A stretch of DNA of 64,000 bases, taken from Sphingobacteriales bacterium. Its GTDB lineage: Bacteria; Bacteroidota; Bacteroidia; Chitinophagales; UBA2359. The stretch is taken from positions 968,501 through 1,032,500 of the forward strand of contig JADJJT010000003.1 in assembly GCA_016706405.1 (NCBI GenBank), in the 5' to 3' direction. Made by a program: the position numbers and the translations under genes. Shown one piece after another: positions 36,574 through 45,923 of this stretch. How positions within the stretch are numbered: the first letter of the stretch is position 1; the number at the start of each line of letters is the position of its first letter. A model generated the notes under the pieces. That model was not told the origin of the DNA, made no database searches, and saw nothing but the letters and a program-made list of their open reading frames with translations.

Positions 36574-37740
36574 TTAAAGTGATTTTAGAATTAGTCCGAT
36601 TATAGCCGCAACCAATATGATATATGACTCTTGAACTTTTTTGATGTAGATGAGTGCAAGCACACTTGCAACTGCAATCAAAGCAGTCGGAATGTCAGTG
36701 ATACTGCGAATGCCGATAATAATAACTGCTCCGACTAATGCACCGATGACTGCGGCAGTAATGCCGTCAACAAACGCTTTGATGCTCGCATTCTTCGCAA
36801 TCTTTTTGAAATATGGTGCAGGGATTACAGTCAAAAGATAACATGGAAGAAAAGTTGCCGATGCTGCAACGCAAGCACCTGGGAAACCTGCAACGAGATA
36901 ACCAATGAAACCAACAGTAATTACAACGGGTCCAGGTGTTATCATAGCTACCGCAACTGCATCAACAAACTGTTTTTCGTCAAGCCAATGATATTCTGTT
37001 ACAACCCCTCCGTGTAAAAACGGAACGATTGCAAGCCCGCTTCCAAAAACAAACGCACCTGCTTTTGTAAAAAACCAAGCGATTTGTCCCAATGTGTTCC
37101 ACTCAAATTGCCAAAAGCCGATGCCTGTTAGCAAAAGAGAGTTAGTGTGCCGTTGTAAAAACTTTGGCGGTGCTTTTATGAGCATGTATAAAAGTCCTGC
37201 AACAACGAACAGTAACACCTCTTCCGATTGTGTAATTATTGTAATTGTTGCTGCTACTAAAAAGAAAAGCCACAACAACCATTTTTCTTTGATGGCGGAA
37301 ATGTTGAGTTTGCTCACTGATTTAGTTGTGAGTTTGTAGCTGCTCATGGCGATGATGCCGATTACTGCTGCACCTACACCGTAAAATACTGCCTGCATCC
37401 AAGGCAGTCCGCCATAAAGTTTGTAAGCGACGCCAATCAGCACAACCATAATGAAGGAAGGAATAACAAATGTAAGTCCGCAAAGTGTAGCACCCAAAAC
37501 TCCGTAGTGAACAAAGCCCAGATAAATTCCAAGTTGTGCTGCAAGTGGTCCCGGTGCTAACTGTGCAAGCGCAAGTCCCTCTTTGTATTCTTCTTCCGAA
37601 ACCCACTTGCGTTGTTCAACTAAATCTCTGTGCATATAACCGACAAGAGCAACGGGTCCACCAAAACCAGCATAGCCAAGTTTCAGGAAATACAAAACAA
37701 GTTGTCGCAAAGTGTATGTAGGTTGTTCATTCATTGGCAA
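36574..37740 (-). CDS. chrA: Chromate transporter, ChrA (CHR) family
   Basis: A protein of 388 residues with the two-domain, long-chain CHR layout. The N-terminal domain has LGYAGFGGPVALVGYMHRD and LAQLAPGPLAAQLGIYLG; the C-terminal domain has FGSGLAIVPFLHGGVV and MITPGPVVITVGFIGYL. About ten to twelve hydrophobic segments. Known members export chromate, though many paralogs have untested substrates. It is the first gene of the two-gene cassette with the dismutase. Confidence 0.9.
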   Translation of the reverse strand: MPMNEQPTYTLRQLVLYFLKLGYAGFGGPVALVGYMHRDLVEQRKWVSEEEYKEGLALAQLAPGPLAAQLGIYLGFVHYGVLGATLCGLTFVIPSFIMVVLIGVAYKLYGGLPWMQAVFYGVGAAVIGIIAMSSYKLTTKSVSKLNISAIKEKWLLWLFFLVAATITIITQSEEVLLFVVAGLLYMLIKAPPKFLQRHTNSLLLTGIGFWQFEWNTLGQIAWFFTKAGAFVFGSGLAIVPFLHGGVVTEYHWLDEKQFVDAVAVAMITPGPVVITVGFIGYLVAGFPGACVAASATFLPCYLLTVIPAPYFKKIAKNASIKAFVDGITAAVIGALVGAVIIIGIRSITDIPTALIAVASVLALIYIKKVQESYIILVAAIIGLILKSL

Positions 37741-37776
37741 TAAATGTTCATGATAGCACTGTCCTCAAAAAATGGT

Positions 37777-37975
37777 ATATAACGTTCCCCGCGTGCAAAG
37801 AAAGACGGGGCGAGCGGTTCACTTTCCCTGCCTTGTGATTTACGATTTTTTGATTTACGATTTTTGACTTTTCAAATCATACATCGTAAATCTAAAATCT
37901 AAAATTCCCTCACGGGAGATTCACTTTAAATATAGAAATTTCACCCCGCTTTTATTTGCGCGGGTGTTGGCGGCT
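37777..37975 (-). other. Bare attC-like site, long AT-rich loop
   Basis: Read on the minus strand: GCCAAC (R''), CCCGCGCAAA and GCGGGGTG, a loop of about 120 nt, then CGCCCCG, TTTGCACGCGGG and CGTTATA (R'). The two arms are imperfectly complementary, as in integron attC sites. The loop contains repeats of GATTTACGATTTTT and its inverse. Neither IS is present. Confidence 0.7.
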
Positions 37976-37978
37976 GGT

Positions 37979-38964
37979 TTATTGCTTAATAATTTTCCCA
38001 CTCTCAATTTTATCATCGCTGTTTCTCAATTTATAGAAATAAATTCCGTCAGCAAGTTGTTCTGTCTTTATTGTCGTTGAGTTTGTGAATGTCTGTTGCA
38101 AAATTTGTCGTGCGAAAATGTCATAGAGCATAATTTCCGATGGTTCAGTATTGCGAACTGTCACATACAATATGTCCGTTACAGGATGCGGGTAAACATT
38201 AAATAGCAGATGCCCGTTACCTTCATTTATTCCTGTTGTTAAATCCTTAATCAAACGTATGGAAGAACCATTTGCTTTTTTCCAGTTTGCTCTATAAATA
38301 TCTTCGTGATAAACGCACAAATGTCTGAGCCATGCTGTAGAATCATTTTGTTCGCTAGATGTCCAGAATTGAGCATTGCCGGTTGGAGGCGAGAATGATA
38401 AATAAGGATCACCTGCATTAAAATACCATCTAAAGCCACCACCAAGTGCTGTGAAACCGCTTGAATTGGTTCCCGCATTCGGATCATGCCCCGGGCAACA
38501 ATCCAACGTCCAATGAGTAGTGGTACCGGATTCTTTTAATGCATTGCCCTCGGTTGTTCCTCGGTATTGACCCGGTTAGCTGTTGCAGGTGACATTCCAA
38601 GATATATCTCTAATGTTTTCCATTCATCGTCTGTAGGCAGGTGCCAACCTACCGGGGCTATGTTGCGCGGGTCGTTGGCTGCATACCAGTTGTAAAGCGT
38701 TCCGTAAACAGCGCCATTGACAGGGTTATTTTCATTATAACACCACGCGCCTTCATTTTGATTTACCCAAAGTACTGAATCTTGTACTTCCGGTATCGCA
38801 TCGCCATTGCGATAGTGCTTTACGTTTAAATTTTCTTTCATCCATACTTGAGTTCCAATAGTTACTGTGTTATAAACATTCCCGTCATAGTCGGTTACTG
38901 TCTGCGCCTGAATTTTAGTCACATAAAATGCAAGTACGGCAAAAAAAAGAATTATTTCTCTCAT
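37979..38964 (-). CDS. FISUMP-domain T9SS protein, one frameshift
   Basis: About 325 residues if read through one frameshift near 38560 (ACCGAGGAACA, where one G appears lost). It has a signal peptide (ending KIQAQ), then a Fibrobacter succinogenes major paralogous (FISUMP) domain: DYDGNVYNTVTIGTQVWM, ENLNVKHY, YGTLYNWYA, GWHLPTDDEW, then FTALGGGFR and ANGSSIRLIK in the second frame. A T9SS sorting domain ends it (VYPHPVTD, LADGIYFYKL). The function of FISUMP proteins is unknown; they are secreted. Sole gene of its cassette. Confidence 0.8.
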
Positions 38965-39030
38965 GGTTTAATCTTCAATTTACATAACTTACATTTTAAA
39001 ATTACACTTGCTAAAACTTGCTGCTAACGG

Positions 39031-39355
39031 CAGTCCGTCTAAAAACTCATAAGTTTCGGCAAATTTACATTATAAGTTTTAAATAGAGGCGATTTGAGGG
39101 CTTGTTTTTTCGTTAATAAATCCGGAGGAAATAATTTTGAGGAGGGCTGCCTTAATTTTATCCGGATAAAAAACGAGGGCGTAAATTTATCCGGATAATG
39201 CGCAAAATGCAATTTTATCCGAAGTAATAGGCTCAAACTAAGGCTTTCAAAATTCAAAATTGAGGTTTGCCCAGAACGCGGCAAATGTAGCTGCGGCGGG
39301 CGATTTAGCCCAAAAACCACCTAAATAAAATTTGAGTTGTGCAACGGTTACCGAT
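39031..39355. repeat. Hybrid ISB/ISA remnant 5
   Basis: Left flank CTAACGG, right flank GATG-TTAGTGG. It has a few single-base losses at CCGG and G-runs relative to the others. Confidence 0.85.
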
Positions 39356-39378
39356 GTTAGTGGCTGTGTTTTTATGAT

Positions 39379-39756
39379 TTACTTTTCTGTTTCTACTTTA
39401 ATGTCTTGTCCGAATTGCAACACATAGCCGTTATTGTCGTAAATAGCAAATTCCCTCATTCCATATTCAAAATTTTCAATTGGGTAGCAGACTTTGGTGT
39501 TTTGGTTGACCATTGTCCAAATTTCGTCAACGTTGTCAGTGTTTAAATAAAATGAACCGGTAAATGTCGATTTGTCGAACGGGATGTGGTCATTCGGTTT
39601 GCTTACCATAAGGTCTGCATTGTCAAGGCGAACCCTTGCCCAACCCCATTCAGGCTCATTTGCTAAACATTCAAACCCGAGAGTCTTAACGTAGAAGTCA
39701 ACCGTCTCTTGAATGTTGTCAGTGTAAATCATGGGTGTTAAACTGTTTACTTTCAT
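39379..39756 (-). CDS. Glyoxalase/bleomycin-resistance (VOC) protein
   Basis: A protein of 125 residues with two beta-alpha-beta-beta-beta modules. Landmarks are TDNIQETVDFYVKTLGFE, WARVRLDNADLM and MREFAIYDNNGYVLQFGQ, the last carrying the usual metal-ligand Glu position replaced by Gln in LQFGQ. VOC proteins range from lyases to antibiotic-binding proteins; this one cannot be assigned further. Sole gene of its cassette. Confidence 0.85.
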   Translation of the reverse strand: MKVNSLTPMIYTDNIQETVDFYVKTLGFECLANEPEWGWARVRLDNADLMVSKPNDHIPFDKSTFTGSFYLNTDNVDEIWTMVNQNTKVCYPIENFEYGMREFAIYDNNGYVLQFGQDIKVETEK

Positions 39757-39811
39757 GTCCTATTGATTTTTTGGTTTATACTATTGTCCTTTTAAACATT
39801 GCCACTAACGG

Positions 39812-40140
39812 CAGTCCGTCTAAAAACCGTTAGTTTTCGACAAATTTACATTATAAGTTTTAAATAGAGGCGATTTGAGGGCTTGTTTTTTGCGTTAATA
39901 AATCCGGATGAAATATGTTTTGAAGTGGGCTGCCTTAATTTTATCCGGATAAAAAAACGAGGGCGCAAATTTATCCGGAAAATGTGCTGATGCAATTTTA
40001 TCCGGAAGTAATAGGCTCAAACCAAGGCTTTCAAAATTCAAAATTGAAACTTGCCCAGAACGCAGCAAATGCAGCTACGGCGGGTGTTTTAGCCCAAAAA
40101 CTACCTAAATAAAATTTGAGTTTTGCAACGGTTACCCGTG
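39812..40140. repeat. Hybrid ISB/ISA remnant 6
   Basis: Left flank CTAACGG, right flank CGTG-TTAGCGG. Confidence 0.88.
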
Positions 40141-40168
40141 TTAGCGGTTCGGGCTTCTGTCGGTTTGT

Positions 40169-40720
40169 TTACGTCAATTCTTGGTTCCAATTATTATGTT
40201 TTTTTGTTTCAGTTATGTGGGCAAGATGGTGGTTACAATGCCATGCATACAAACCTATATTTTCGTCAACTCTGAAAATTTTCCCGTTCTGAGGATGGAC
40301 GAATTCTCTCTTCAATTGGTCGTCAGTTAAATTGTTAAGCAAAACTGTCCACCTCTCGTGGATTCCTTCTATCATGCTCAATGATGGTTGTATCGGCATA
40401 TTTTTAGTATCAAGGAGTTCTGCCCAACGTTCTTCAAAATATGGCTTTATTGTTGGTTGGTTTTCTGTCAATGTAAGTTTTAGGCGAGTCAAACTATTCA
40501 TATGACTGTCTGCACAATGATGAACAACTTGTCTTATTGTCCAACCATTTGGTCTATATTGCGTATCAAGTTGCTCGTCTGTTAAGTTTACAACTTCGTT
40601 TAATAGTCTTTTTGGGAATGTTGAAATGTCAGAAATCCATTTGTTTAAAATGTCTTTCGTTATTGTTGATGGTTTGTCAAACTTACCAATCGGGAATTTT
40701 AATTTTTCAATGTCCGTCAT
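40169..40720 (-). CDS. DinB-superfamily YfiT/BstA-like metal-dependent protein
   Basis: A protein of 183 residues with the four-helix DinB layout. The three metal-binding His positions are visible in VVHHCADSHMN and WHCNHHLAHI. The opening RLKFPIGKF-like LKFPIGKFDKP and RPNGWTIRQ are typical of the YfiT branch, whose members include bacillithiol or other thiol S-transferases and putative metal-dependent hydrolases. It is the sole gene of its cassette. Confidence 0.85.
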   Translation of the reverse strand: MTDIEKLKFPIGKFDKPSTITKDILNKWISDISTFPKRLLNEVVNLTDEQLDTQYRPNGWTIRQVVHHCADSHMNSLTRLKLTLTENQPTIKPYFEERWAELLDTKNMPIQPSLSMIEGIHERWTVLLNNLTDDQLKREFVHPQNGKIFRVDENIGLYAWHCNHHLAHITETKKHNNWNQELT

Positions 40721-40759
40721 ATTAACCTATTTATATGGTGTCTGTTTTTTTAGCCTGAC

Positions 40760-40896
40760 CGCTAACGTTTTGCAGCTTGCCGAAGGCGGGGCTTTCGGAG
40801 CACCATCTGTCAAGCTATGGTTAATGTTTATTCAGAGCCAAAAAGTTTCGGCCACCAGGTCCGCCCCGCTTTTGACAAGTTGCTGTTATAAGCCGC
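40760..40896 (-). other. Bare attC-like site
   Basis: Minus strand: TTATAAC (R''), AGCAACTTGTC, GCGGGGC, loop, GCCCCGC, GGCAAGCTGC, GTTAGCG (R'). The arms pair with a few mismatches and an unpaired CTTCG/AAAA offset, like the extrahelical bases of attC. It separates the DinB and Fic cassettes and carries no IS. Confidence 0.78.
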
Positions 40897-40900
40897 TTTT

Positions 40901-41509
40901 CTATTTGTCATTCGTGTCAATTAGCTCAAAAATCAATTCTGTCAACGTCTTCACGTCACTTTCAATCGTCCCTTTCATATATTGTTCGTAAACACTTTTG
41001 TTGTCTGGTGGGTTGAGATTTAGAGTCAAGCCTTTTTCTAATGCCAACAGTCTTAAAAACTCTCTTTGTGTTCGTCCGTTTCCTTCTCTGAATGGGTGTA
41101 AATAATTGACGTTATCTAAAATTTCCGCCAATTTCTCGGCTAACAGTTTTTTGTTGTCTTTCGGAATTTTCTTGAACTCAACAATTAATTGGTCAATGTA
41201 TCTGAAAGCGTTGTCAAAGTGCGAAGTAGGGAAGAACTGCTTACCGTCTTTGCTAATTTCAACTGTCCGCTTTTTGCCTGCCCAAACGTAAATGTCTTGA
41301 AATAAATGTCTGTGAATTTCAAAAAGGGTGTCAATACCCTTTATTTTTATCGGGTTTTCGTAAAGTTCTTGTAGTCGTTTTGTTACCGCACCGCTCTCAA
41401 CAAAGAGCAATACATCGGGGTCGGTTATGTCCTGTAAATTCCTTAAAAGTCCTGTCTTGGGGTCAGTGTAGGTGAAGTCAGGGTCTATGTATTTGTAGGA
41501 ATTAGACAT
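40901..41509 (-). CDS. Fic-domain AMP-transferase (toxin)
   Basis: A protein of 202 residues with the complete Fic motif HPFREGNGRTQREF, and DIYVWAGKKRTVEISK before it. Fic enzymes transfer AMP or related groups to target proteins and are held inactive by an inhibitory helix. The gene overlaps by 8 bp with the small upstream gene, which is a likely antitoxin. Size and layout fit class I (toxin with separate antitoxin). Confidence 0.9.
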   Translation of the reverse strand: MSNSYKYIDPDFTYTDPKTGLLRNLQDITDPDVLLFVESGAVTKRLQELYENPIKIKGIDTLFEIHRHLFQDIYVWAGKKRTVEISKDGKQFFPTSHFDNAFRYIDQLIVEFKKIPKDNKKLLAEKLAEILDNVNYLHPFREGNGRTQREFLRLLALEKGLTLNLNPPDNKSVYEQYMKGTIESDVKTLTELIFELIDTNDK

Positions 41510-41723
41510 AGGCTTTTTGTTTGGCGAATGTCACAAGTTCTGTTAGTGATATTTTTCCAGTAACATAGTCCCGTATAATTTCTATTCCTTTTGGTGTCGG
41601 TTTAAATCCTTCAAACATATTGCTTCCCAAAGCGTTTGCAGTACTTTCAAGCGTTTTCAAGTCTGAAAATTTTACACCCATTATGGTCAGGTTACTTCTG
41701 TCTATTTCTATTGTGTTAAACAT
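41502..41723 (-). CDS. VbhA-like antitoxin of Fic toxin
   Basis: A protein of 73 residues. The middle segment ESTANALGSNMFEG resembles the inhibitory helix (S/TxxxEG-type) that blocks the Fic ATP site. The C-terminal GIEIIRDYVTGKISLTELV is the usual VbhA-domain end. Together with the overlapping toxin gene this forms a two-gene toxin-antitoxin cassette. Confidence 0.8.
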   Translation of the reverse strand: MFNTIEIDRSNLTIMGVKFSDLKTLESTANALGSNMFEGFKPTPKGIEIIRDYVTGKISLTELVTFAKQKAYV

Positions 41724-41801
41724 ATCTTTCAGTCTTAAGCTCTTTTCAATTTTACAAAATATTTAGGTCAAATCATTTGTTTTCTGTCTCGTTAAAATGG
41801 C

Positions 41802-41926
41802 TTATACCGGAAAAGGCTTTGCGTTGGGCGGTTTACGAAGCACAAATTTACAATACATTTCCAACTTTTGTTAGAAAATTTTCACTTTGAAATAATACTT
41901 CCGCCCGCCTAACCGTAAAGCCGTTG
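41802..41926 (-). other. attC-like site with ISA remnant at R''
   Basis: Minus-strand arms ACGGCTTTACGGTTAGGCGG and CCGCCCAACGCAAAGCC flank an AT-rich loop. The R' side reads GGTATAAG. ISA derivative 2 begins right at GTTG on the other side. The same stem occurs in the four tandem sites at 57945. Confidence 0.72.
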
Positions 41927-42279
41927 TGCCTGTTGCACAACTCAAAGGTAGCGAAAAATTAATATACAAAAAAATTTGGTGAAATATTTTTAAAAAGAAT
42001 AGGAAAACTCAATAATTTGTAGTATACTTGCCTGCATTATGCAAGGACGAAAACAGCTTACTCCGCAACTTTTTTACCAACTAAGTTTAGACCAATTAGT
42101 TCCGGAAGATAATTTTTACCGCCGGATAAACAATTGGCTCGGTTGAGGGTATTTAAATGTAGGGCAGCAATTTATTTATCCCAAAATTGAGGTTTGCCTA
42201 AAACGCGGCAAATGCAGCTACGGCGGGCATTTTAGCCCAAAAACCCGCTTAGGAAATTTAGGTTGTGCAACGGTTACCC
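41927..42279 (+). mobile_element. ISA internal-deletion derivative 2
   Basis: About 350 bp: ISA left end, promoter box, first transposase codons (MQGRKQLTPQ), then a direct jump to the ISA right end ending GTTGTGCAACGGTTACC. Its deletion differs from that of derivative 1. Flanks are GTTG and CTTG-TTAGCGG. Confidence 0.85.
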
Positions 42280-42282
42280 TTG

Positions 42283-42852
42283 TTAGCGGCTGCTCTTATT
42301 ATGTTCATTTACAGACTGATAATTGTTTCTATAACCCATCAGCCAGCCAATGGGTGAAAGTGTCAGGTAAGTCATTATTTGAATAATCCACGGAGGATTA
42401 ATTACCCGAATATCGTTCCTGTGTTTCAGCAGTATCATTGAAGCATGTATAAAATTTGGTATTCCCTTTTCGTTTAACTTACCGTCTCGTGATAATGCAA
42501 AAAATGTCTCAAAAAATTCGTCAATAGTTAGGGCAGGCGAAAATCGTTGAATGCTGTGTGCTTCCTCATTTTCCTCGTTCCAAAAGCAATGATGTGCCCC
42601 TGCAGGAATTGTGATTTTTTCACCGGGACCAACTATTTGTTCTTTCCCATTTATCAAAAAATGGAGCTTCCCGGAAACGACTTCAGCGGAGCTTTCCTGT
42701 TTTGGATGAATATGAATAGGTTCTCTCATATCCGTTTTGGGATTGAACGAGTCTATTTCCAACAAATTGCCATTCGTTTCCTTGCTTGTTTTAAGAAATA
42801 CCATTCTTTGCCCTGTCCGTGCATTTGTGATTTGGTCGCCTTGCTTTGCCAT
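42283..42852 (-). CDS. Cupin-domain protein 2
   Basis: A protein of 189 residues with a cupin barrel: EPIHIHPKQESSAEVVSGKL (two His, Gln, Glu) and PAGAHHCFWN in motif 2. A C-terminal hydrophobic segment WIIQIMTYLTLSPIGWLMG is likely to be membrane-associated. It has the general layout of the first cupin, so both may be related quercetinase-type proteins. Sole gene of its cassette. Confidence 0.82.
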   Translation of the reverse strand: MAKQGDQITNARTGQRMVFLKTSKETNGNLLEIDSFNPKTDMREPIHIHPKQESSAEVVSGKLHFLINGKEQIVGPGEKITIPAGAHHCFWNEENEEAHSIQRFSPALTIDEFFETFFALSRDGKLNEKGIPNFIHASMILLKHRNDIRVINPPWIIQIMTYLTLSPIGWLMGYRNNYQSVNEHNKSSR

Positions 42853-42916
42853 TGTTATATTTTTAGTTGTCTAATTTAAAATTTGTTTCAGGATTAAGTG
42901 TCGTTCCAGAGTTGCC

Positions 42917-42973
42917 GCTAACGTCCCGCACACACGCAGGGCGGTAGCCTTGTCGGGTGTGCATTGTTGGGCG
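42917..42973 (-). other. Bare canonical attC-like site (57 bp)
   Basis: The clearest site: minus strand GCCCAAC (R''), GCACACCCGAC, a short TACC loop, GTGTGTGCGGGAC, GTTAGCG (R'). Its length falls at the short end of known attC sites. No IS present. Confidence 0.82.
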
Positions 42974-43037
42974 AAGTTTATATTTATATACATTAAAACA
43001 AATACAACATCATGCTTTGTGTTTTAATAAATAATTA

Positions 43038-45844
43038 TTATTGTTTAATTATTGTCCATGTTTTGGTTTTGTTACAGTATATTAACTGTAACCAATAAGC
43101 CCCCGGAGGAAAATCGTTTGTATTAACTGTTATTTCGCTATTTTCATTAAAATTGACCAGCTCGTTATATAATTCACTAACAAGCATACCTTGTTGGTTA
43201 TATAAACGTACCTGAGCGGTTGTGCTGCTACTTGGGGCTTGACAACCAGTTGGTGGTAGAATAATAAATTTAAAGTTTAGCTGCTGTGTAAATGGATTAG
43301 GGCTAATTACACTCGGCCCTGTTCCACAATTATGGCAATCATCAACAGTTATATTTAGGTTTTCTACTGTAAAAGTATGTATTCCAATGCAATCGCCGTC
43401 TGTAATTGTAACAGTATAATTACCTGCTGACAAGTTCTGTATTTTAGCACTACTTGCCCCATTACTCCATGCGTAGTTATAAGTAGCTGTATCGTTTTTT
43501 AAGGTGCAGTTCTATTTTTCCATGACTACCACCATTATAGGTATGGGTTATAGTAGCATCGGCTTTAACTTGGCTTATTAACGTAATTGTCTGCGAACCA
43601 AAACATCCGGATATATTGTCCCAAACATCGAATTTATAGGTTCCGGCACTTAAATTATCTAAAGTTAATCCCAAAAAGTCGGTATAACCTGTATAAAATT
43701 CTAAACTATTTTTATACATTTTATAATAAAAACAGGTAGTTCCTGCCAAATAGCTATTGTCTAAATAAATAATTCCGTTATTGCTATCACAGTCGGGGTG
43801 GGCATACGAAGTGCTAATTAACATGCTGTCAATAGCGCATCCGGCTTAGGCGTTCACAAACAAGGTACGACTAAGTTCATAACAGTTAGTACCGTCATTA
43901 ATGGTTAAGGTAATTGTTTTTAACCCCGCAGTTTCCCAATGAACTTCGTGAGGGCCAAATTGCGTAGTATTGGTTCGGATGTTATAATGCCGCCATCGAA
44001 GTTCCATAAATAGTTAAAATTGGGTTGGTCTGTGGTATCTTCAATAGAAACAATAACTGGTACCATCAATAGTACGCCAAAATCATCTTCAGCAATGGTG
44101 CCGCTATCTAAGTTGCAGGTAATGTTTACATCTATGTCGCCTATTGGGGTTGGGTTATAACAAGTAGCCACGCTACACGGCACTAAGGGGCAATTAACAA
44201 AACTTACAGGTACCAAGGGTTTGTAGGCGCATAATGGAATTGGTTTTTTAGAAAACGCCACTACGGTATCAACTCCGGTATTGGCTGGGTCGTTGGTAAT
44301 ATCTACAATATTATACTTTGCAGCAGTATCGGCAGCACTACCATAGTACATAAGGGTGGGTTCGTTTACATGTTTTAATCGAAAAAAATGCCCCAATTCG
44401 TGCAAGGCTACGCTCTCGAAATTAAACTGGTTAAGTTTTAAGGTATCGGGCGAGCCATAATACCACGACTTGCCGCCAAGAGGTTGCTTGCGAAACCGCA
44501 TCGTGGCGTTAAACACATAAATAACAGAATCACTCCCTACTGTGCCAATACGATTTTGTTGTGTTGCTCCTTGAGTTTGCGCCAGCGTAGCATTATTTTT
44601 TAGTTTATTGCAAACTGTATCGGAAAACGACACATACAAACCCCCCTTTTCTATATCTTTTCCCGCTTTTATACATAGTGATTTGGGCGTGCAACATTCT
44701 TCAATTTTAACCCCCGTAGCGCAACGCCATTTTTCAACAGCCCGCCTAAATGCTGTTAGTGCTTTGCTGTTGTTGTAAAAACTGGTATCGTACACTATTC
44801 TATAGCCCCCGTCTATTAACCCCGCTAAATGAATGTGTTTGGTTGTGCCGCTAATAGCGGTATTAGACAAAGAGTAGGGAATGACTAAACGTTTGGGCGA
44901 TTTCGCATATTGATTTAACCCGTCAAAAATTGAAATATAACCGCTACCAATAAGCACATAAATACTATCGGCATTAAGGGTTTCTGATGGCACATTAACA
45001 GTAATTAATGTATCTGACCAAGTTATTAAATTAGGTGAAATTTTTACAGAGTCCGCGCCACCGTCATCTCCCGTTCTAAAGTAAACTCGCCCAATAGTTT
45101 CTCCAAATTCTCCCTTTATTTTAACCAACGAGTGTTTGTTTAATAACCCCGCTGGAACTGTCTCGGGGGTAATACTTGTTATTGTTGGCAGCCCTTGCTT
45201 CTTGTTATTTACTGTGCTTTTTTTTTAAATTTTACCTCCTTGCGTTCTATAAAAGGTTGTTGAGTGGTATTTAGTATAGGTGGATAAAATTTGTTGTAAT
45301 ACATCTCTTGGAAAGATTTTAGACTATTCTCCCATTCTATAAAAGAGTTTCTGTACGAAAGCACCTCTGTTAATTTTAACACTTTTGCGGAGTTGGCAAT
45401 AGCGTGCGGCTGGGTTTCGGGTACAAAAAAGAATATGGCAAACATGTTGGTGCCATAACCATAATTCCAATCAAAATCTAGCAACTTACTACCATCTTCT
45501 TCGTCCCAAACCCAACCTCTTCGAGCCATAAACTCAATAGTGTCGCGGGCTTGTCCCTTAAATATTTTATAAACTTCAATAGAAACGAGGTCATACCTTA
45601 AAATACCACCCCTATTATCTGTTTCCATTCTAAAGGGTTTGCTATTAATTACCCGCCCCTCAACAATGGTGGTGGCTTGGGTTGTCCATTGGGGTATAAG
45701 GGTTAGTGGGTCAACGCCGTTAAAAGGTCGGGGGGTGCAATAAACAATATCGGGCGCGGGTTTGGGGTTATTAGTTTGTGCCTGTAGGGGGTAGTGGCTA
45801 ATAATTAAGGTTAAAACCACAAGGTTAAAAAATAAATTTTGCAT
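43038..45844 (-). pseudogene. T9SS-sorted metzincin-type metalloprotease, several frame breaks
   Basis: Read across breaks, it encodes about 930 residues. From the N-terminus: signal peptide (HYPLQAQ), a domain of about 190 residues, an IPT/TIG-like domain (TSITPETVPAG), a matrixin-like protease with HELGHFFRLKH (three His and Glu, zinc site) and LMYYG, PKD/SprB-like modules, and a C-terminal T9SS domain (SPNPFTQQ, FPPGAYWLQL). Breaks: an A-run near 45220, an in-frame TAA near 43850, and an A-run near 43490. Two of three lie in homopolymers, so errors are possible. The single gene fills its cassette. Confidence 0.78.
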
Positions 45845-45923
45845 AGGTGTAAATTGGTTTGATGTGAATAAAGAAAAAACGTTTAACCGGTTATATCGGG
45901 CTATTATTAATTTCGCCCAACGG

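Noticed and set aside
39039..39320. A 93-residue frame across hybrid element 5
   Set aside because: It only reads IS-end sequence; its tail equals the run-out of the ISB transposase frame.
20618..40140. Regularly spaced repeats could be a giant CRISPR-like array
   Set aside because: The repeats are 250-330 bp, the spacers are whole genes of very different lengths, and no cas gene is present.
33092..40140. Hybrid repeats as ordinary MITEs
   Set aside because: Their two ends match two different IS, are not inverted copies of each other, and the flanks show no shared target duplication. I kept this as an alternative within the finding.
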